NCBI GenBank assembly: GCA_963695175.1
Contig: CAVOGG010000009.1
Coordinates: 558,001 to 622,000, forward strand
Origin: Fodinibacter sp963695175
GTDB lineage: Bacteria > Actinomycetota > Actinomycetes > Actinomycetales > Dermatophilaceae
Length of the DNA: 64,000 nucleotides
Reading direction: 5' to 3'
A program made the position numbers and the translations under genes. Below, piece by piece: positions 33,884 through 42,305 of the stretch. Below the pieces are notes generated by a model. That model saw only the letters and a list, made by a program, of their open reading frames with translations, did no database searches and had not been told where the DNA came from. Position 1 is the first letter of the stretch. Every line of letters begins with the position of its first letter.

Positions 33884-35539
33884 TCAGCTGGTCGGGTCGA
33901 GCCAGCTGTGCACCAGTGGCACGACGGAGGCGCCCTCGCCGCTGGCCGAGGCGACCCGCTTCATCGACCCGGCCCGGATGTCGCCGGCGGCGAAGACCCC
34001 CGGCACGGTGGTCTCGAGGTTCGCGGGCGGCAGGCCGTCGACCCACCAGCGGGTCGGGATGTCGCGCCCGGTGAGCACGAAGCCGCGCTCGTCACGCGCC
34101 AGGGAGGGCGGCAGCCAGTCGCAGTGCGGCTCGGCCCCGAGCAGCAGGAACAGCCCACGGCAGCTGCGGGTGCTCTCGGCGCCGGTGCTGGTGTCGCGCA
34201 CCCGGATCCACTCCAGGCGCCCGTCGCCGCCACCGTCGAGCACCTCCGAGCAGGGCACCACCGTGATCCGCGGGTTGTACGAGATCTCGCCGATCAGGTA
34301 CGAGGACATGGTGGCCTCGAGCCCCTCGCGCCGCACCAGGATGGTCACCGACTCCGCGAACCTCGCCAGGTGGATGGCGGCCTGTCCGGCGGAGTTGCCA
34401 CCACCCACGACCACCACGTCGTAGCCCTCCATCTCGCGGGCCGCGGTCATCGCGCTGCCGTAGAACACGCCGAGGCCGACGAACGCCTCGACCGACGGCA
34501 CGCCCAGCTTGCGATAGGTGACTCCGGCCGAGACCACGACGGCGCGGGCTCGCACGTCCCCGCCGTCGGTGCGCAGCACGAAGGGCTCACCGTCCGTGCC
34601 CGGCTCGAGCGCGGTGACCGACCACCCGGTGAAGAAGCGCGTGCCGAAGCGGATCGCCTGGTTGCGGGCCCGCTGGGCCAGCCGCATCCCGGAGATGCCC
34701 CGGGGGAAGCCGAGGTAGTTGCGGATCATCGACGACGTGCCGGCCTGGCCGCCGACCGCCTCCGACTCCAGCACCACCGTCGACAGACCCTCGGACGAGG
34801 CGTAGACCGCTGCCGCGAGGCCCGCCGGGCCGGCGCCGACGACGGCGACGTCGACCACGGCATCCAGCTCGATGTCGGTCGGGGCGCCGAAGGCCCGCAG
34901 CGCGACGTCACGCACGCTCGTGGGGGAGAAGATCTCGCGGTCGATGGCCTCGACGAGCGGGAAGGTCGGCGTGCCGCCGGCGCGGGCGATGACGTCGCGC
35001 CCCTGCTCGCTGTCCGACGGGTAGGTGCGGTTCGGCATCCCCATCCGGTCGAGGAAGTCGCGGATCGCCAGGGTGAGGGCGTCGGGGGCCGGGGTGATGA
35101 TGCGCACCGTCTCGACCTCGGGAGCCGCCACCGTCGAGCCCCAGTCGGAGAGCATCTCGCACACCGCGGTGTGGAACTCCTCGTCGCGCACACCGCGCGG
35201 CATCAGCAGGAACGCGTCGTACTTGCCCTTGGCCAGGCCGCCGCGCAGCGCCGGTGCGTCCGCGAGGAAGTGCGACCAGTGCGCGGCGACCAGCCGCCGG
35301 GCGGTGGGCACCACCGTGCGCCAGAGCGCGAACGCCTCGAGCACGTGGTAGCCGGGCAGCTGCGACTCGGCGACGAACATCACCACCTGCCCGCCCTGCC
35401 CCACGACGCGACGGGCGGCCTGCTCGGCCTCCTCGACCGAGGTGGTGGTCAGCACGTCGTAGTCGCGCACGTAGCGCCCGAACTCGTCGGTGAGGCCGGC
35501 GGCGTGCTCGGGGGCGACCAGGACGATGGCGGGGTTCAT
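33884..35539 (-). CDS. Receiver-like domain fused to thioredoxin-reductase-like flavoprotein
   Basis: 551 aa. Seen: an N-terminal degenerate receiver-like domain (about 1-130), a glutaredoxin-like linker module (about 144-215) without a CxxC, and a TrxB-like flavoprotein with FAD motif GAGPAG at 235-240, NADPH motif VVVVGGGNSAGQAA at 375-388, and a final FAD motif VPGVFAAGDIR. The redox-active CATC of TrxB is replaced by GSAM near 361-364, so it cannot reduce thioredoxin in the usual way. The oxidoreductase partner is unknown. A leaderless-type -10 precedes the ATG. Confidence 0.88.
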   Translation of the reverse strand: MNPAIVLVAPEHAAGLTDEFGRYVRDYDVLTTTSVEEAEQAARRVVGQGGQVVMFVAESQLPGYHVLEAFALWRTVVPTARRLVAAHWSHFLADAPALRGGLAKGKYDAFLLMPRGVRDEEFHTAVCEMLSDWGSTVAAPEVETVRIITPAPDALTLAIRDFLDRMGMPNRTYPSDSEQGRDVIARAGGTPTFPLVEAIDREIFSPTSVRDVALRAFGAPTDIELDAVVDVAVVGAGPAGLAAAVYASSEGLSTVVLESEAVGGQAGTSSMIRNYLGFPRGISGMRLAQRARNQAIRFGTRFFTGWSVTALEPGTDGEPFVLRTDGGDVRARAVVVSAGVTYRKLGVPSVEAFVGLGVFYGSAMTAAREMEGYDVVVVGGGNSAGQAAIHLARFAESVTILVRREGLEATMSSYLIGEISYNPRITVVPCSEVLDGGGDGRLEWIRVRDTSTGAESTRSCRGLFLLLGAEPHCDWLPPSLARDERGFVLTGRDIPTRWWVDGLPPANLETTVPGVFAAGDIRAGSMKRVASASGEGASVVPLVHSWLDPTS

Positions 35540-35545
35540 CGCACG

Positions 35546-35551
35546 ATCGTA
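35546..35551 (-). promoter_or_regulatory. -10 hexamer TACGAT for the flavoprotein gene (leaderless)
   Basis: On the minus strand TACGAT is followed by six bases and the ATG at 35539. Confidence 0.5.
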
Positions 35552-35613
35552 GGAGTGCCCGCCTCCCGGCGTCGCGGTCCGGTGCCGGCGCAGGCTCTGC
35601 CAGAATCTCCCGC

Positions 35614-36219
35614 ATGGCCATCCGACCCGTCGTCATCACCGGGGAACCCGTCCTCCACCAGCGCGCCCAGCCCGTCGAGGTCATCGACGACGGCATCCGC
35701 GAGCTCGTCGCCGACATGTTCGACACGATGGATGCCGCGCGCGGCGTGGGCCTCGCCGCACCCCAGGTCGGGGTCGGCCTGCGGATCTTCACCTGGCAGC
35801 TGACCAACGACGACGGCATCCCGGCGCGCGGCGTGGTGATCAACCCCTACCTCACCTCGGCCAAGCCGGTCGTCGGCGAGCCCGACCCGCACGAGGAGGT
35901 CGAGGGGTGCCTGTCGGTGCCGGGCGAGTCCTACCCACTGCGCCGTGGCGAGGCCGCCACTCTCACCGGGCTGGCGGTCGACGGCACCGAGATCCGCTAC
36001 GAGGCGACCGGCTGGTTCGCCCGGATGCTGCAGCACGAGTACGACCACCTCAACGGCTTCCTCTACGTCGACCGGCTCGCCGGCAAGTGGTCGCGCAAGG
36101 CGCGCAAGGCCGTGAAGGGCCACGGCTGGGGAGTGCCCGGCCTGTCGTGGATGCCGGGTGAGGACCGCGACCCGTTCGGCCACGACGACGAGACGCCCGA
36201 GGACGAGCGCAGCGACTGA
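35614..36219 (+). CDS. def: Peptide deformylase
   Basis: 201 aa. Removes the formyl group from nascent N-termini. Seen: the three deformylase motifs GVGLAAPQ (44-51), EGCLS (97-101) and QHEYDH (140-145), so the Cys and two His metal ligands and the catalytic Glu are intact. The C-terminus is acidic and longer than in E. coli. CAGAAT at 35601-35606 lies seven bases before the ATG and may be a leaderless -10. It is followed by miaA after one base. Confidence 0.95.
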   Translation: MAIRPVVITGEPVLHQRAQPVEVIDDGIRELVADMFDTMDAARGVGLAAPQVGVGLRIFTWQLTNDDGIPARGVVINPYLTSAKPVVGEPDPHEEVEGCLSVPGESYPLRRGEAATLTGLAVDGTEIRYEATGWFARMLQHEYDHLNGFLYVDRLAGKWSRKARKAVKGHGWGVPGLSWMPGEDRDPFGHDDETPEDERSD

Positions 36220-36220
36220 C

Positions 36221-37148
36221 GTGGAGGGTCTCGTCGTCGCTGTCGTCGGTCCGACCGCCACCGGCAAGTCCGACCTCGCCATCGCCCTCGCGCAGCGGCT
36301 TCGCGGCGAGGTCGTCGGCGCCGACGCGTCGCAGCTCTACCGGGGGATGGACATCGGCACCGCCAAGGTGCCGCTCGAGGAGCGGCACGGCATCCCGCAC
36401 CACCAGCTCGACGTGCTCGACGTGTCCGAGGAGGCCAGCGTGGCCGCCTACCAGCGGCACGCGCGGGCCGACATCGACGCCGTGCTGGCCCGCGGCGCCG
36501 TGCCGGTGGTCGCCGGCGGGTCGGGGCTCTACGTGCGCGCGGCGCTCGACCGGCTCGAGATCCCCCCGACCGACCCCGACGTCCGGGCGGCCCTGCAGGA
36601 GCGGCTCGACCGCGAGGGGGTCGCTCGCCCTGCTCGCCGAGCTCCGGGCGGTGGACCCGCCGGCCGCCGACGCCATCGAGCCGAACAACGGCCGACGGGT
36701 GGTGCGGGCCCTCGAGGTGATCGCCCTGACCGGGCGCCCGTTCAGCGCGACGATGCCCACCCGCGAGTTCGTGCGACCGACCGTGCTCGTCGGCCTGCGC
36801 ACCGACCGCGAGGCCCTCGACGCCCGCGTCGACCGTCGGGCCCGCCGGATGTTCGACGCCGGGCTGGTCGACGAGACCCGCGGGCTCGTCGCGCACGGCC
36901 TGCGCGAGGGACGCACCGCGAGCCGGGCGGTCGGGTACGCCCAGGCGCTGGCCGTCATCGACGGCGCGGCCACGTTCGAGGATGCCGTCGCCGAGACCGC
37001 GCTGCGCACCCGGCGGCTCGTGCGCCGCCAGGAGTCGTGGTTCGGGGCCGACCCCCGGGTCGGCTGGTTCGACCCCCTCGCCGAACCCTGGGACGACCTC
37101 GTCGACCGGGTCCTCGAGCACGTGACCCACAATGGTGCGCATGGCTGA
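36221..37148 (+). pseudogene. miaA: tRNA dimethylallyltransferase MiaA, one-base frameshift
   Basis: Begins at the GTG at 36221, one base after def. Transfers a dimethylallyl group to A37 of tRNA, the step before MiaB. Seen: the P-loop VVGPTATGKSDLA at about 8-20, GADASQLYRGMDIGTAK, and PVVAGGSGLYVRA. The frame shifts at the five-G run 36616-36620; with four G it reads on as EGSLALLAELRAVDPPAADA to the stop at 37148 (about 308 aa, normal). Everything else is intact and MiaB is present, so a sequencing insertion is more likely than a dead gene. Confidence 0.85.
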
Positions 37149-38034
37149 CCGGCTGACCTTCACCAAGGGGCACGGCACGGAGAACGACTTCGTGCTCGTT
37201 CCCGACCTCGACGGCGCCCTCGGCCTGACCGCCGCGCGAGCAGCAGCCCTGGCCGACCGGCGGGCCGGCGTCGGCGGGGACGGCGTCATCCGCATCGTGC
37301 CGGCCGACCTCGCCGACGACCCCACCGTGCGGGCCCAGGCCGGCTCGGCGCGCTGGTTCATGGACTACCGCAACGCCGACGGCAGCCTGTCCGAGATGTG
37401 CGGCAACGGCACCCGGGTCTTCGCGGCGTACCTGCGTCGCGAGGGCCTCGAGACGGCCGACGAGTTCGCCATCGCCACCCGGGCGGGCGTCAAGCACGTG
37501 CGCCGCGACGGCGACGGGTTCGCCGTCGAGCTCGGGCCGTGGCGGCTGACCGACCCCGAGACGGCCGAGCGCGACGGCTTCGACGCCCTGGTGCACCTCG
37601 ACGACGACGGCGACCCGTGCTCGGCGCTGCGGGTCGACCTCGGCAACCCGCACACCGTCGTGGCGCTGCCGCCGCAGCTCGACCTCGACACCCTCGACCT
37701 CACCCACGCCCCGCGGGTGCGGCCCGAGCCCGAGCACGGCACGAACGTCGAGCTGGTGCGTCCGATGGGGCCGGGGCACATCGCCATGCGAGTGCACGAG
37801 CGGGGCGTCGGCGAGACCCGGTCGTGCGGCACCGGTGCGTGCGCGGCCGCCATCGCCACGAGCTTCTGGGCCGGGGGCCTCGACACCGGGGCCACCTGGC
37901 TGGTCGACGTGCCCGGGGGCCGGCTCACCGTGCGGCTGCTGCCCGACCACGGCGTCGAGCTGGCTGGCCCGGCCGTGCTCGTGGCCGACGGCAGCATCGA
38001 CCTCGCCGCGCTCAGCGCGCCAGCGCTGACCTGA
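37141..38034 (+). CDS. dapF: Diaminopimelate epimerase
   Basis: 297 aa from the ATG at 37141 (an upstream ATG at 37132 is in frame). Interconverts LL- and meso-diaminopimelate for lysine and peptidoglycan. Seen: both catalytic cysteines, Cys87 in EMCGNGTR and Cys229 in SCGTGACA, and the opening FTKGHGTENDFVLV. It overlaps the miaA stop by 8 bp. The C-terminus overlaps the convergent oxidoreductase gene by 23 bp. Confidence 0.95.
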   Translation: MADRLTFTKGHGTENDFVLVPDLDGALGLTAARAAALADRRAGVGGDGVIRIVPADLADDPTVRAQAGSARWFMDYRNADGSLSEMCGNGTRVFAAYLRREGLETADEFAIATRAGVKHVRRDGDGFAVELGPWRLTDPETAERDGFDALVHLDDDGDPCSALRVDLGNPHTVVALPPQLDLDTLDLTHAPRVRPEPEHGTNVELVRPMGPGHIAMRVHERGVGETRSCGTGACAAAIATSFWAGGLDTGATWLVDVPGGRLTVRLLPDHGVELAGPAVLVADGSIDLAALSAPALT

Positions 38035-38908
38035 CGTCGCGCCCGACGAACTCCACGAACCCCTCGAGGTCCGGCTCGTCCTCGGTGGGCTGGAACACCA
38101 CGCTCGTGGCGCCGATCCGGGCGAGCCGGCGCACGGCATCCGCCACGGTCCGGGCGTCGCCGGCGACACCCCGGCCCGGCGCTCCGTCGGCGCGGTCCCA
38201 GCGGGCCAGCTCGTCCGCGAGGCGCTGCTCGGCCCCGGGCCCGGTCGCCGTCAGCAGGTGGGTGACCACCGGCATCCGGGCGCCCGACCGGCCCCGACCC
38301 TGCACCCAGCCGGCTCGCGCCGCTGCCACCGAGTCGGCGAGCTCGGCGTCAGACGCGGCAGACCCGATGAGGATGCCGTCGCCCACCTGCCCGGCGAGCT
38401 CGAGGGTGCGTGGCCCGTTGCCGCCGACGAGCAGGGGCGTCCCGGGGTCCGGGGGCCACACCAGGCGCACCCGGTCGAGGGTGACGTAGCGACCCGAGAC
38501 GGTGACCTCGTGCCCGTCGAGCAGCAGGCGCAGCGCGTCGGCGTGCTCGCGCAGCAGGGTCAGGGGCGAGGCCGGCCGCGCGCCGACCTGGCCCATCCAG
38601 TCCTGCACGCCGTGCCCGATGCCGGGCAGCAGCCGGCCCGGGAAGAGCCGGTGCAGCGTCGCGAGCTCCATCGCCATCAGGGCGACGTTGCGCAGCGGCA
38701 CCGGGGCCAGGCCGATGCCGACGCGCACCCGCTCGGTCCACGCCAGGGCCGCCCCCGCCGCCGCGATCGACGACTCCTTGAAGCAGTCCTCCCACAGCCA
38801 GAGCTCGTCGAGGTGGCGGTCGGCCGCCGCCGCGAGGGGGTGCAGCGACTCCGGGGGGAGGGTCGGGACGAGCACCACGCCCAGCGCGGGAGTCGTGGAC
38901 GAAGTCAT
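38012..38908 (-). CDS. LLM-class F420-dependent oxidoreductase (luciferase-like)
   Basis: 298 aa from the ATG at 38908, overlapping the stop of the upstream methyltransferase as ATGA; the frame continues to 38989 but this is shadow. Seen: a luciferase-like TIM barrel with GVVLVPTLPPESL, VRVGIGLAPVPLRNVALMAM, LPGIGHGVQDWMGQVG and PLLVGGNGPRTLELAGQVGD. These match F420-dependent rather than FMN-dependent members, but the cofactor is inferred. Substrate unknown. Confidence 0.87.
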   Translation of the reverse strand: MTSSTTPALGVVLVPTLPPESLHPLAAAADRHLDELWLWEDCFKESSIAAAGAALAWTERVRVGIGLAPVPLRNVALMAMELATLHRLFPGRLLPGIGHGVQDWMGQVGARPASPLTLLREHADALRLLLDGHEVTVSGRYVTLDRVRLVWPPDPGTPLLVGGNGPRTLELAGQVGDGILIGSAASDAELADSVAAARAGWVQGRGRSGARMPVVTHLLTATGPGAEQRLADELARWDRADGAPGRGVAGDARTVADAVRRLARIGATSVVFQPTEDEPDLEGFVEFVGRDVRSALAR

Positions 38909-39510
38909 GGCTGCCTCACCTCGAGCACCCGGAAGCCCTTGCTCGAGGTGAGCCGGCTGCACGGCATCTCGAGCTCTGTGCCGATCCACCGCTGCAGGCT
39001 GTCCGACCCCAGGTTGCGCTGCACGACGAGCTGGGCCACCCCGCCGGAGGTCAGCCGGGGCAGCCAGGTGCGCAGCAGGTCGTGGAGCACCGCCTTGCCG
39101 ACCCGGATCGGCGGGTTGGACCAGATCAGGTCGAACCGCAGGTCACCCGGGATGCCGTCGGCGGTGGTCGCGCGCACGCCCTGGAGCCCCAGCGCCTCGG
39201 CGTTTCGCCGGGTGAGGTCGAGCGCCCGCTCGTTGACGTCGAGGGCCCACACGGTGGCCCCGGGGGAGCGCAGGGCCAGGGTCAGGGCGACCGGCCCCCA
39301 GCCGCAGCCGAGGTCGAGGAAGGTGCCGGTGGGCGGCGGGGCCGGCGCCTCGTCGAGGAGCACGACGGTGCCCTTGTCGAGCCCACCGGGCGAGAAGATG
39401 CCGGGCGCCACGTCGACCTCGACCTCGCGTCCGGCGAGGCGCACCCGCAGCCGGCGGCGCTCGTCGGCGCTCGCCGGGGCGGCCGTGAAGTAGTGGTCCT
39501 GCTCGCTCAT
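38905..39510 (-). CDS. RsmC-like class I SAM methyltransferase
   Basis: 201 aa. Seen: a methyltransferase small domain with the SAM motif FLDLGCGWGPVAL (about 64-76), the acidic loop ALDVNERALDL and the catalytic SNPPIRVG motif (about 130-137) characteristic of N2-guanine methyltransferases such as RsmC (16S rRNA G1207). The N-terminal duplicated domain of E. coli RsmC is missing, as usual in actinobacteria. It overlaps the downstream oxidoreductase by 4 bp. It is divergent from hflX. Confidence 0.88.
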   Translation of the reverse strand: MSEQDHYFTAAPASADERRRLRVRLAGREVEVDVAPGIFSPGGLDKGTVVLLDEAPAPPPTGTFLDLGCGWGPVALTLALRSPGATVWALDVNERALDLTRRNAEALGLQGVRATTADGIPGDLRFDLIWSNPPIRVGKAVLHDLLRTWLPRLTSGGVAQLVVQRNLGSDSLQRWIGTELEMPCSRLTSSKGFRVLEVRQP

Positions 39511-39584
39511 CGCAGGGACACGCTAGCGGGGCCGGAAGAAACTGTTCGCTCCCGGGCGTTGCGCGGTGAGACCCTAGGGAGAAC

Positions 39585-41063
39585 ATGACTGCCAAGAACA
39601 TCCTCTCCGGGCGGGCCGAAGCGCTCGCCGCCGACGACACCACCTTCGACACCGCGACATTCAACGACAGCGGCTTCGTGCTGAACGACGACGTCTCCTT
39701 CGACGGCGACCAGCTCGACCGCGAGGAGCGCGCCTCGCTGCGCCGCGTCGCCGGGCTGTCCACCGAGCTCGAGGACGTCACCGAGGTCGAGTACCGCCAG
39801 CTGCGGCTCGAGCGGGTCGTGCTCGCCGCCGTCTGGTGCGAGGGCACCGCCGACGACGCCGAGAACTCGATGCGCGAGCTCGCCGCGCTCGCCGAGACCG
39901 CCGGGTCCGAGGTGCTCGCCGGTGTCGTCCAGCGCCGGTCCAACCCCGACCCCGCCACCTACCTCGGCAAGGGCAAGGCCGCCGAGCTGCGCGACATCGT
40001 CATCGCGGAGGGCGCCGACACCGTCATCTGCGACACCGAGCTCGCCCCGAGCCAGCGGCGCGCCCTCGAGGACGTCGTCAAGGTCAAGGTCATCGACCGC
40101 ACCGCGCTGATCCTCGACATCTTCGCCCAGCACGCGAAGAGCCGGGAGGGCAAGGCCCAGGTCGAGCTCGCCCAGCTCCAGTACCTCCTGCCGCGCCTGC
40201 GTGGCTGGGGTGAGTCGATGTCTCGTCAGGCCGGTGGCCAGGCCGCCGGCGGCCAGGGCATGGGCTCGCGCGGACCGGGTGAGACCAAGATCGAGCTCGA
40301 CCGTCGACGGATCAACACCCGCATCGCCAAGCTGCGCCGTGAGATCAAGGAGATGAAGACGGTCCGCGACACCAAGCGCGGCAGCCGCCGGGCGAATGCC
40401 GTGCCGAGCGTCGCCATCGCCGGGTACACGAACGCGGGCAAGTCCTCCATCCTCAACCGGCTGACCGGTGCCGGGGTGCTCGTCGAGAACCAGCTGTTCG
40501 CGACCCTCGACCCCACCGTGCGCCGGTCCGAGACGCCCGACGGTCGCCTCTACACGCTCGTCGACACGGTCGGCTTCGTGCGCGCGCTGCCGCACCAGCT
40601 CGTCGAGGCGTTCCGGTCCACGCTCGAGGAGGTCGCCGAGGCCGACCTGCTGCTGCACGTCGTCGACGGCTCGCACCCCGACCCGGAGGGCCAGATCTCC
40701 GCGGTGCGCACCGTGCTCGCCGACGTCGACGCCACCGACGTGCGCGAGGTGATCGTCATCAACAAGGCCGACCTCGCCGACCCGGAGGTGATCGACCGGC
40801 TCCGTCGGCACGAGAGGCACTCGATCGTCGTGTCCGCCCGCACCGGCGCCGGCCTCGACGAGCTGCGGGCCCTCATCGCCGACGAGCTGCCCCAGCCCGA
40901 CATCGACGTCGAGGTGCTCGTGCCGTACGACCGCGGCGACCTGGTCAGCCGCATCCACGAGACCGGTGAGGTACTCGCCAGCGAGCACGTCGCCGACGGC
41001 ACCCGGCTGACCGCGCGTGTGACGCCCGACCTCGCCGGCGACCTCATGGCCTACGCCGTCTGA
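39585..41063 (+). CDS. hflX: GTPase HflX
   Basis: 492 aa. A ribosome-associated GTPase that splits stalled or stressed 70S ribosomes. Seen: the HflX N-terminal domain with NPDPATYLGKGKAAELR, the Gly-rich linker then GPGETKIELDRRRI, the G1 motif GYTNAGKSS near 279-287, G3 DTVGFVRALPHQL, and G4 NKAD. Length is typical of actinobacteria, with an acidic N-terminal extension of about 60 residues. TAGGGA and a possible GGGAGA ribosome-binding site overlap just before the ATG. Confidence 0.96.
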   Translation: MTAKNILSGRAEALAADDTTFDTATFNDSGFVLNDDVSFDGDQLDREERASLRRVAGLSTELEDVTEVEYRQLRLERVVLAAVWCEGTADDAENSMRELAALAETAGSEVLAGVVQRRSNPDPATYLGKGKAAELRDIVIAEGADTVICDTELAPSQRRALEDVVKVKVIDRTALILDIFAQHAKSREGKAQVELAQLQYLLPRLRGWGESMSRQAGGQAAGGQGMGSRGPGETKIELDRRRINTRIAKLRREIKEMKTVRDTKRGSRRANAVPSVAIAGYTNAGKSSILNRLTGAGVLVENQLFATLDPTVRRSETPDGRLYTLVDTVGFVRALPHQLVEAFRSTLEEVAEADLLLHVVDGSHPDPEGQISAVRTVLADVDATDVREVIVINKADLADPEVIDRLRRHERHSIVVSARTGAGLDELRALIADELPQPDIDVEVLVPYDRGDLVSRIHETGEVLASEHVADGTRLTARVTPDLAGDLMAYAV

Positions 41064-41114
41064 CCGTCGGGCGGATGACCTGCACCGGAACCTCGTTTCG
41101 GCCCACCCGGCAGA

Positions 41115-41120
41115 TACCCT
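41115..41120 (+). promoter_or_regulatory. -10 hexamer TACCCT for the tandem acetyltransferase (leaderless)
   Basis: TACCCT is followed by seven bases and the GTG at 41128. Confidence 0.5.
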
Positions 41121-41127
41121 CGCGACC

Positions 41128-42195
41128 GTGCACAAGGCGCCCCGTGAGCTGACGACGAACCGGCTGACGCTGCGCCCGCCCAGCCGTGCGGACCGGTCGC
41201 TGTGGGTCGGGCTGCACCGCGACCCGTCGCTCTACACGCACGCGGCCGTCGCGATGCCCGACAGTGACGAGGCCGCGGCCCGCGGCTTCACCGACTGCCT
41301 GGACCGCTGGGAGAGCGCCGGCTTCGACTACGGCATCGTCGTGGAGACCAACACCCGCACGGGGATCGGCGTCGGGGGGCTGCGGCGGCTGCGCGACGAG
41401 CACGGCGAGCAGGTGCTGAACCTGTACTACCGTCTCGCCGGCGGCGTGCACGGCCGTGGGCTGGCGACCGAGGCGGCCCGGGCCTGGACCTCACACGCAC
41501 TGGAGTGGCTGCCCGACCTCCCGGTCGTCATGAAGAGCAGGTCCGCCAACCAGCCATCGGTGCGCACCGCCCTGGCGGCGGGCCTGCAGCCGATGGGTTC
41601 CCCCGACGACGGCGGTGGGGAGGCGACGGCCTCGACGCAGCTGCGGGCACCGCGGTTCGAGGCCCACGACTGGTTCAGCGAGGAGACCCGCGAGTCGCTG
41701 CTCGACCTGTGGTGCGCGGTCAACGACCACGGCGGAGCCGTGGGGTTCCTGCCGGGCGCACCGCGCCACCACGTCGCGCAGGCGCTCTCGGTGCACGAGG
41801 AGGGGATGGCCGACGGGAACACCACCGGCGTGCTGCTGCGCGGACCGGACCAGCGGGTCGTGGGCGCCGGGTTCTGGGTCGCCGACCGCAACGCGCTGCT
41901 CGGGCACACGCGCACGGGCTACCGGATCATGACCCACCCCGACCTGCGCGGCCGCAACCTGGGGCGAATGCTCATGGCGGCGATGCACCGGGTGGCGCGC
42001 GACCAGAACGTCGAGGTCGTCGTGCTCGACGTTCGCAGCGGGCTCGGGACCACGCGGTTCTACGAGGGCTGTGGCTACGTCGAGATCGGGCGGGTGCCCG
42101 GCGTCATCCGGGTGGCGCCCGGCGACGACCGCGACAGCGTGGTCATGGCCCGGCGGCTCGACGGCCACCCGATGGTCGCCGACGGCCGCGCCTGA
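41128..42195 (+). CDS. Tandem-GNAT acetyltransferase
   Basis: 355 aa. Seen: two GNAT domains in one chain. The first (about 8-165) is RimJ/RimL-like, opening LTTNRLTLRPPSRADRSLWV with the acetyl-CoA loop GVHGRGLATEAARA. The second (about 170-345) has HPDLRGRNLGRMLMAAMHRV and FYEGCGYVEIGRVPG. Both acetyl-CoA loops look usable. Substrates are unknown; aminoglycoside, peptide or ribosomal-protein acetylation are all possible. Confidence 0.87.
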   Translation: MHKAPRELTTNRLTLRPPSRADRSLWVGLHRDPSLYTHAAVAMPDSDEAAARGFTDCLDRWESAGFDYGIVVETNTRTGIGVGGLRRLRDEHGEQVLNLYYRLAGGVHGRGLATEAARAWTSHALEWLPDLPVVMKSRSANQPSVRTALAAGLQPMGSPDDGGGEATASTQLRAPRFEAHDWFSEETRESLLDLWCAVNDHGGAVGFLPGAPRHHVAQALSVHEEGMADGNTTGVLLRGPDQRVVGAGFWVADRNALLGHTRTGYRIMTHPDLRGRNLGRMLMAAMHRVARDQNVEVVVLDVRSGLGTTRFYEGCGYVEIGRVPGVIRVAPGDDRDSVVMARRLDGHPMVADGRA

Positions 42196-42305
42196 GCGCC
42201 GCCCCGCGCCTCAACTTTCCCGCAGGATGCGGCAACCCTGACCTGCGCACCGGAACGGTTGTGCTGCGAACGTGAAGGTTCCCGCATCGGGCGAAGAAGT
42301 TGTTC

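Noticed and set aside
42196..42305. CCGCA/TGCGG and CCCG/CGGG inverted repeats between the tandem GNAT gene and fhs
   Set aside because: Stems are only 4-5 bp and not positioned like a terminator; chance is likely at this GC content.
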